Of a stretch of DNA of 49,936 bases, positions 45,711 through 49,936 are shown piece after piece; position 1 is the first letter of the stretch, and each line of letters starts with the position of its first letter. The position numbers were made by a program, and so were the translations under genes. The notes beneath the pieces were generated by a model. It saw only the letters and a list, made by a program, of their open reading frames with translations. It was not told where the DNA came from and did no database searches. Source of the stretch: an uncultured Bacteroidota bacterium (lineage in GTDB: Bacteria > Bacteroidota > Bacteroidia > Flavobacteriales > Flavobacteriaceae); NCBI GenBank assembly GCA_902560065.1, contig CACEKG010000006.1, forward strand, positions 1 through 49,936, given 5' to 3'.

Positions 45711-46347
45711 AATTTTAAATTATAAGATCCAAAAAGGAGATAAATATCCCAATAAAAGTGGTGCAATTTTTTTAATTCATGGCTATGGAAGTAATTCTGA
45801 AGATCTTTTTTCATTTAAAACTTATTTGCCTAAAAACCTTACAATAATTTCATTAGAAGCTCCAATTGAAATTGGAAAAGAAAGTTTCGCATGGTACTCT
45901 ATAAATTATAATCAAAATTTTGAAAAATGGTCAAATAATATAGAAGCTATAAAATCAATAAAAAAAATCTATGAGACAATAAATTTTCTTATAAATAAAT
46001 ATAATTTAAATAATCATGATGTTACTCTTATAGGTTTTAGTCAAGGAGCCATTTTAAGTTGGGCTATTGGCTTTAATTATCCAAAATTTATAAGAAGAAT
46101 TATAGCTCTAAGTGGTTATATTAATGAAGAATTAATTACTAAAAATGATATTACTTTCAAAGCTTTTTCTTCTCACGGCACAGTAGATCCCATAATACCG
46201 GTTGATTGGTCTAGAAATACAATAAAAAAACATATAAAAAAAGATTGTGAAGATCTAATTTATAATGAATATAATGTAGGTCATACCCTATGTGAAAATA
46301 ATTTAATTGATTTTTTAAATTGGATAAATAAAACTTCTTTTAATTAG
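45703..46347 (+). CDS. Alpha/beta hydrolase, phospholipase/carboxylesterase type
   Basis: A 214-residue cytoplasmic alpha/beta hydrolase. The nucleophile is in GFSQGAILSW, with a catalytic Asp in HGTVDPIIP and His in VGHTLCEN; the oxyanion region is IHGYGSN. This set matches the carboxylesterase/thioesterase-like (YpfH-type) family. Natural substrate unknown. The 8-base overlap with the dihydroorotase-like gene suggests the two are made together. It meets the metallo-hydrolase gene tail to tail with an 8-base overlap. Confidence 0.88.
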   Translation: MSEILNYKIQKGDKYPNKSGAIFLIHGYGSNSEDLFSFKTYLPKNLTIISLEAPIEIGKESFAWYSINYNQNFEKWSNNIEAIKSIKKIYETINFLINKYNLNNHDVTLIGFSQGAILSWAIGFNYPKFIRRIIALSGYINEELITKNDITFKAFSSHGTVDPIIPVDWSRNTIKKHIKKDCEDLIYNEYNVGHTLCENNLIDFLNWINKTSFN

Positions 46348-47110
46348 ATCTTATTTTTAAGCTATCATAGGCTAAAAAAATGTTTTGAGGCAGTTTTTTT
46401 GAAACCTCCTCATGAAATCCCATTAAATGACTTATATGAGTTAAGTAAGCTTTATTAGGATTGATTTTTTTTATTAAAGAAATTGATTCTTCAAGATTCA
46501 TGTGATTTGGGTGTTCTTTAACTCTTAACGAACTAATAACTAAAACATCAAGATTTTTTAATTTTTTTAATTCTTTTTCTTCAATAGTTTTAATGTCTGT
46601 TAAATATGCAAAATCATCAATTCTATAACCCGTTACAGGTATTGAGTTATGCATAAAGTTAATAGGGATAATTTTTTTGCTAAACAAATTAATCAATTCA
46701 TTAGGTTTAATATAATTAATCTTAACTGAAGGTGCTCCTGGGTATTTATCCTTATTTGAAAAAATATAACTAAATCTTTTGGATAAATCCTTTATTACTC
46801 TTTTTGTTCCATAAATTGGAATATCTCCTTGTTTAAAGTAAAAAGGTCTTATATCATCTAAACCTGCAGTATGATCTGCATGTTCATGAGTAAAAAACAA
46901 TGCATCTAATTTTTTAATATTATTTAAAAGCATTTGTTGTCTAAAGTCTGGACCACAATCAATTACAATGTTAAAATCTTCCCATTGAATTAAAACTGAA
47001 ACTCTTAGTCTTTTATCTCTTTTATCTATACTTAAACAAACAGGATGATCACTACCTATGATTGGCACACCTTGAGAAGTTCCTGTTCCTAAAAAAGAAA
47101 TATCTAACAT
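46340..47110 (-). CDS. PhnP-like metallo-beta-lactamase-fold hydrolase
   Basis: A 256-residue MBL-fold protein. It starts LDISFLGTGTSQGVPIIG, has the metal motif THEHADHTAGLDDIRPF, and further His/Asp ligands in NFMHNSIPVTGYR, AYLTDIKT and THISHLMGFHEE. The pattern is that of PhnP-type phosphodiesterases, which cleave cyclic or diester phosphates. No phosphonate genes are nearby. A -7-like box TAAATTTG on its strand (47117-47124) ends 6 bases before the ATG. Confidence 0.88.
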   Translation of the reverse strand: MLDISFLGTGTSQGVPIIGSDHPVCLSIDKRDKRLRVSVLIQWEDFNIVIDCGPDFRQQMLLNNIKKLDALFFTHEHADHTAGLDDIRPFYFKQGDIPIYGTKRVIKDLSKRFSYIFSNKDKYPGAPSVKINYIKPNELINLFSKKIIPINFMHNSIPVTGYRIDDFAYLTDIKTIEEKELKKLKNLDVLVISSLRVKEHPNHMNLEESISLIKKINPNKAYLTHISHLMGFHEEVSKKLPQNIFLAYDSLKIRSN

Positions 47111-47129
47111 TTAAAACAAATTTAAATAA

Positions 47130-47169
47130 TTGTTAAGTAATGATAGGAAGTTTGTATTTTTGATACAAA
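47130..47169 (+). promoter_or_regulatory. Candidate promoter overlapped by an inverted repeat
   Basis: TTG (47130-47132) and TATTTTTG (47155-47162) resemble the Bacteroidota -33 and -7 elements, 22 bases apart, at the wide end of the usual spacing. The ATG of the next gene is 25 bases downstream of the box. An inverted repeat TTTGTAT (47151-47157) / ATACAAA (47163-47169) surrounds the -7 box, so a bound regulator could block transcription. Confidence 0.45.
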
Positions 47170-47186
47170 GAATTAAAATTTAAACT

Positions 47187-48647
47187 ATGGTAGCTGAAAT
47201 ACCAGGAGATGTAGGTTTTGATAACAGACCTTCAATTGATGCTAAAGCTCTAAGAATTAATTTAAATGAATTTATATATGGAACTTTTGCTGAAATCGGT
47301 GCTGGACAAGAAGTTGCTAGGCATTTTTTTAGAGTTGGAGGAGCTTCTGGGACTATAGCTAAAACCATTAGCGCGTATGACAAAAATTTCAGTGATAATA
47401 TATATGGAGAAGAAGATGATAAGAGATATGTAACTGAAACAAGATTAAAAAAAATGTTGGATCATGAAATGGCTCTTTTAGAAGATAGAATTCCTAAAAA
47501 AGAACATCCAAATAAATTATTTTTTACTCTTGCAAATACTGTTACAACTATTGATTTTGCAAAAAAATATAAAGGACATGGTTGGATGGGAATTCGTTTT
47601 CAAACAAAATCTAATGAACCTTACAGTGAAATAAGTCTTCATATAAGATTTCATCATCAAGAAGCTAGACTTCAGCAAGAAGTTTTAGGTTATATGGGCG
47701 TTAATTTAGTTTATGGAGCTTTTTTTAAGCATAATGACCCAAAACGTTTATTAAGATATCTTTATGATCATATAGATACTGATGGACTCAATGCAGGATT
47801 TCTTCCAATAGAAATTGATACTATAAATTTTTCAGGCCCAGTTTTTAAAGATGTTGATAACAGATTGATGAGTCTTGAATTAATTCGAAATGGAATGACT
47901 GATGCAGTAATGTTTGACTCAAATGGCAATAATATTTTACCAGCTAGAATTCTTTATAAAAAAAATATTTTAGCATTGAGAGGAAGTTTTCGTCCTGTCA
48001 CAAAAGTTAACATAGACATGTTTGAAAAATCATTCGAAATTTTTCAAAAAGAAAATAATGTTGATTTTAAAAATACAGAAGTCATTTTTGAAATAACTCT
48101 TTCCAATTTGAGTGCCAATGGTGAAATTGATGAAAGTGACTTTATGGATAGAGCCAAGCTTCTATGTTCTTTAGGTCATACAGTAATGATCTCAAAATTT
48201 AAAGAATATTATAAATTAGTAGATTACTTCTCAAATTATACTTCTGAACAAGTTGGTCTTACAATAGGTGTCAATAATTTTGTAGATATATTTGATGAAA
48301 ATTATTACAACGATTTAAGTGGAGGTATACTAGAAGCTTTTGGTAAAATGTTTCATAACAACTTAAAGGTATACCTATATCCAATGAAAAATCAAGAAAC
48401 AAATGAAATCATTAATAGTAACAACCTTATTCTTCACCCGAGAATGAAAGAGTTTTATAAATTTTTCAAATACAATGGTAAAATTGTAGATATATTTGAT
48501 TTTGAGTCTAAACATTTATCAATATTTTCCAGGGATATTCTTGAAAAAATTAAAAAAGGTGAAAAAGGTTGGGAAGAAAAACTTCCTGAGGGTATTTCTG
48601 ATTTAATTACTAAACAAAAAATGTTTGGTTACAAAAAAAATAAGTAA
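47187..48647 (+). CDS. Large conserved cytoplasmic protein, unknown function
   Basis: A 486-residue soluble protein with no signal peptide or membrane helix. It has strongly conserved-looking stretches near the N-terminus (FAEIGAGQEVARHFFRVGG, TIAKTISAYDKNFSDNIYG), then KFFT-type LANTV, HGWMGIRFQ, INFSGPVF and LRGSFRPVTKVN, and a C-terminal GGILEAFGKMF. I recall homologues in Bacteroidota and Cyanobacteria, sometimes labelled nicotinate-nucleotide adenylyltransferase or receptor, but no HxGH nucleotidyltransferase motif or other catalytic signature is visible, so I do not accept those names. It stands alone between divergent and convergent neighbours. Confidence 0.85.
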   Translation: MVAEIPGDVGFDNRPSIDAKALRINLNEFIYGTFAEIGAGQEVARHFFRVGGASGTIAKTISAYDKNFSDNIYGEEDDKRYVTETRLKKMLDHEMALLEDRIPKKEHPNKLFFTLANTVTTIDFAKKYKGHGWMGIRFQTKSNEPYSEISLHIRFHHQEARLQQEVLGYMGVNLVYGAFFKHNDPKRLLRYLYDHIDTDGLNAGFLPIEIDTINFSGPVFKDVDNRLMSLELIRNGMTDAVMFDSNGNNILPARILYKKNILALRGSFRPVTKVNIDMFEKSFEIFQKENNVDFKNTEVIFEITLSNLSANGEIDESDFMDRAKLLCSLGHTVMISKFKEYYKLVDYFSNYTSEQVGLTIGVNNFVDIFDENYYNDLSGGILEAFGKMFHNNLKVYLYPMKNQETNEIINSNNLILHPRMKEFYKFFKYNGKIVDIFDFESKHLSIFSRDILEKIKKGEKGWEEKLPEGISDLITKQKMFGYKKNK

Positions 48648-48655
48648 TCAAACCT

Positions 48656-49114
48656 TTAAACTTCATTCAAAATTTGAGCTGCATGGTCTTTTGTTTTAAC
48701 CTTATTAATAACATTAGTTATCACTCCATTTTCGTCGATTAAAAATGTTGTTCTGTGAATCCCTTGGTATTCTCTTCCTTGAAATTTTTTTGGGCCCCAA
48801 ACTCCAAATGCGTTAATTAAATCCTTTTCGTTGTCCGCTATCAATAAATATTGAAATGAGTATTTTTCAGAAAATCTATTTTGTTGTGAAACATTATCTG
48901 CACTAACTCCAAAAACAGTATATCCTTTTTCAATTAATTTTTGATAATTATCTCTTAAATTACAAGCTTGAGCACTACATCCAGGTGTGTTTGCTCTTGG
49001 GTAAAAAAAGAGAATAATTTTTGATCCTTTATAATCTTCAAAAGAATGAGTATTCCCTAAATTATCAACAAATTTATTTTTTGGAACAACATCTCCTATT
49101 TTTAACATGTCCAT
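48656..49114 (-). CDS. bcp: Bcp/PrxQ-type thiol peroxidase
   Basis: A 152-residue peroxiredoxin. The peroxidatic cysteine C46 and resolving C51 are in PRANTPGCSAQACNLRDNY, the close spacing typical of the Bcp/PrxQ group; an Arg in HRTTFLIDENG completes the site. It reduces hydrogen peroxide and organic peroxides using thioredoxin. The start may be ATG 49114 or 49108. It is divergent from nth, 40 bases apart, which links two oxidative-damage functions. Confidence 0.94.
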   Translation of the reverse strand: MDMLKIGDVVPKNKFVDNLGNTHSFEDYKGSKIILFFYPRANTPGCSAQACNLRDNYQKLIEKGYTVFGVSADNVSQQNRFSEKYSFQYLLIADNEKDLINAFGVWGPKKFQGREYQGIHRTTFLIDENGVITNVINKVKTKDHAAQILNEV

Positions 49115-49154
49115 GATTTTGATTTTATTAAATTAGAACTGTAAAAATAATAAG

Positions 49155-49784
49155 ATGTTAAAGAAAGATAAAATTAATTTTTTAATAAAAGCTTTAGATA
49201 AATTATATCCCAAAATACCAATTCCTTTAAATCACAATGATCCATATACACTTTTAGTTGCCGTACTATTATCTGCGCAATCAACTGATGTAAGGGTTAA
49301 TAAAATAACATCAATTTTATTTAAAGAAGCAAACGATCCAAAGAAAATGATAAAATTAGGTGTTAATAAGATTCGTAAAATCATCAGACCTGTCGGGTTA
49401 TCCCCAACAAAATCTAAGGCCATTTACAACCTTTCTAAAATAATTATCAATGATTTTAAAGGAGAAATTCCAAAAAACTTTACTGATCTAGAATCATTAC
49501 CCGGAGTAGGACATAAAACTGCAAGTGTCGTCATGTCTCAAGCATTTGGTATTCCAGCATTCCCTGTAGATACTCATATCCATAGGTTAATGTATCGATG
49601 GGGTCTCTCAAATGGCAAAAATGTAGTTCAAACTGAAAAAGATGCAAAAAGATTGTTTCCAAAAAATAAATGGAATGATCTACATCTTCAAATTATATGG
49701 TATGGTAGAGAATACTCTCCTGCAAGAGGTTGGAAAAAAGAAAAAGATTTTATTACTAAAAAAATAGGAAGAAAATCGCTGTAA
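49155..49784 (+). CDS. nth: Endonuclease III family DNA glycosylase lacking the iron-sulfur cluster
   Basis: A 209-residue base-excision glycosylase/AP lyase. The helix-hairpin-helix LPGVGHKTASVVM carries the Schiff-base lysine K121, and the catalytic D139 is in FPVDTHIHR. Typical endonuclease III ends in a C-x6-C-x2-C-x5-C cluster loop; here the end reads WYGREYSPARGWKKEKDF and the whole protein contains no cysteine. The length is otherwise normal, so this is a natural cluster-free form and not a truncation. It removes oxidised pyrimidines from DNA. Confidence 0.93.
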   Translation: MLKKDKINFLIKALDKLYPKIPIPLNHNDPYTLLVAVLLSAQSTDVRVNKITSILFKEANDPKKMIKLGVNKIRKIIRPVGLSPTKSKAIYNLSKIIINDFKGEIPKNFTDLESLPGVGHKTASVVMSQAFGIPAFPVDTHIHRLMYRWGLSNGKNVVQTEKDAKRLFPKNKWNDLHLQIIWYGREYSPARGWKKEKDFITKKIGRKSL

Positions 49785-49791
49785 AAACCTA

Positions 49792-49927
49792 CTAATTTTT
49801 TAGAGAACTGATCTTCAAATCCTTAGAAGAGTTGTTATAAGATTTTGAAAAAGCTAAAATTCTTTTTAAAACTATACTTCTAGGGACTTTTTTTAAATCA
49901 TTTTTTTTCGTTGTAATTTTTTGTCAT
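49792..49927 (-). pseudogene. Small gene interrupted at an A8 run
   Basis: On the minus strand a start ATG at 49927 reads MTKNYNEKK and stops at once after a run of eight As (49908-49901). If one A is removed, the frame continues through LKKVPRSIVLKRILAFSKSY to a stop at 49792, a 44-residue basic protein. The downstream part is open from 49923, but only an ATT (49917) could start it without the shift. The KKVPR..LKRIL.FSKSY pattern recalls a short protein I have seen near nth/bcp and sigma-factor genes in Flavobacteriia. It may be a real gene with an assembly error, a genuine mutation, or a slippage-expressed gene. It converges with nth, 7 bases apart. Confidence 0.55.
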
Positions 49928-49936
49928 ATAAATGCT

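Noticed and set aside
47187-48647. Annotation of this gene as nicotinate-nucleotide adenylyltransferase or TonB-dependent receptor.
   Set aside because: There is no HxGH nucleotide-binding motif, no signal peptide, no plug or barrel pattern.
1-49936. tRNA, rRNA, CRISPR, insertion sequence or prophage.
   Set aside because: No gap is long enough for rRNA; I saw no cloverleaf-like or direct-repeat arrays in the gaps, and no transposase, integrase or phage structural protein among the genes.

Overview
The window is a continuous, very gene-dense, strongly AT-rich stretch of chromosome from a member of the Bacteroidota, most likely a small-genome marine-type Flavobacteriia. The sequence points to this through a PorX-type response regulator with a PglZ domain, a fused LpxC-FabZ, the gene order lpxD-lpxC/fabZ-lpxA-efp-sucD, a ferredoxin/LuxC-like reductase/serC/serA neighbourhood, almost no Shine-Dalgarno sequences, and occasional TAnnTTTG promoter boxes. 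I see no rRNA, tRNA, insertion sequence, prophage or CRISPR. No gap between genes exceeds about 240 bases.

Layout. 40-2410 (+): an amino-acid permease and a Rieske oxygenase. 2433-3839 (-): a lipoprotein-like sulfatase. 12964-3944 (-): a full histidine operon hisG-D-C-B-H-A-F-IE, preceded by a leader peptide with clustered His codons and a terminator/antiterminator, and continuing without a visible terminator into a nucleoside hydrolase and a methylthioribose-kinase-like protein. 19254-13007 (-): lipid A and envelope genes lpxD, lpxC-fabZ and lpxA with efp, sucD, fabG and a prohibitin. 19372-21696 (+): porX, tsaE and a small membrane protein. 21689-28270: proline dehydrogenase, aroB, PEP carboxylase, an Lrp regulator and an M14 peptidase. 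28511-29252 (+): an XRE regulator and a small lipoprotein, behind the largest and most palindrome-rich gap. 35273-29255 (-): ferredoxin, ychF, parE and parC. 35338-38808 (+): LuxC-like acyl-CoA reductase, serC, serA and a small membrane protein. 38817-39332 (-): msrA.

39410-46347 (+): a LolD-like ATPase and a TIGR02757 protein, followed by a complete 5-oxoprolinase set pxpABC headed by an Nramp-fold transporter that lacks the metal-binding motifs, then a dihydroorotase homologue lacking its metal ligands and an esterase. 46340-49784: a PhnP-like metallo-hydrolase, a large conserved protein of unknown function, a Bcp-type peroxiredoxin and a cysteine-free endonuclease III. At the right edge lies a short gene that reads through only if one base is removed from an A8 run.

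Most of the window is core metabolism: histidine, serine and shikimate synthesis, anaplerosis, lipid A, topoisomerase IV and glutathione/peptide by-product salvage. The most interesting signals are the his attenuator with its two unexpected downstream genes, the Nramp-like partner of 5-oxoprolinase, the pseudo-dihydroorotase, the cluster-less Nth, and the broken or slippage-dependent small gene at the end.
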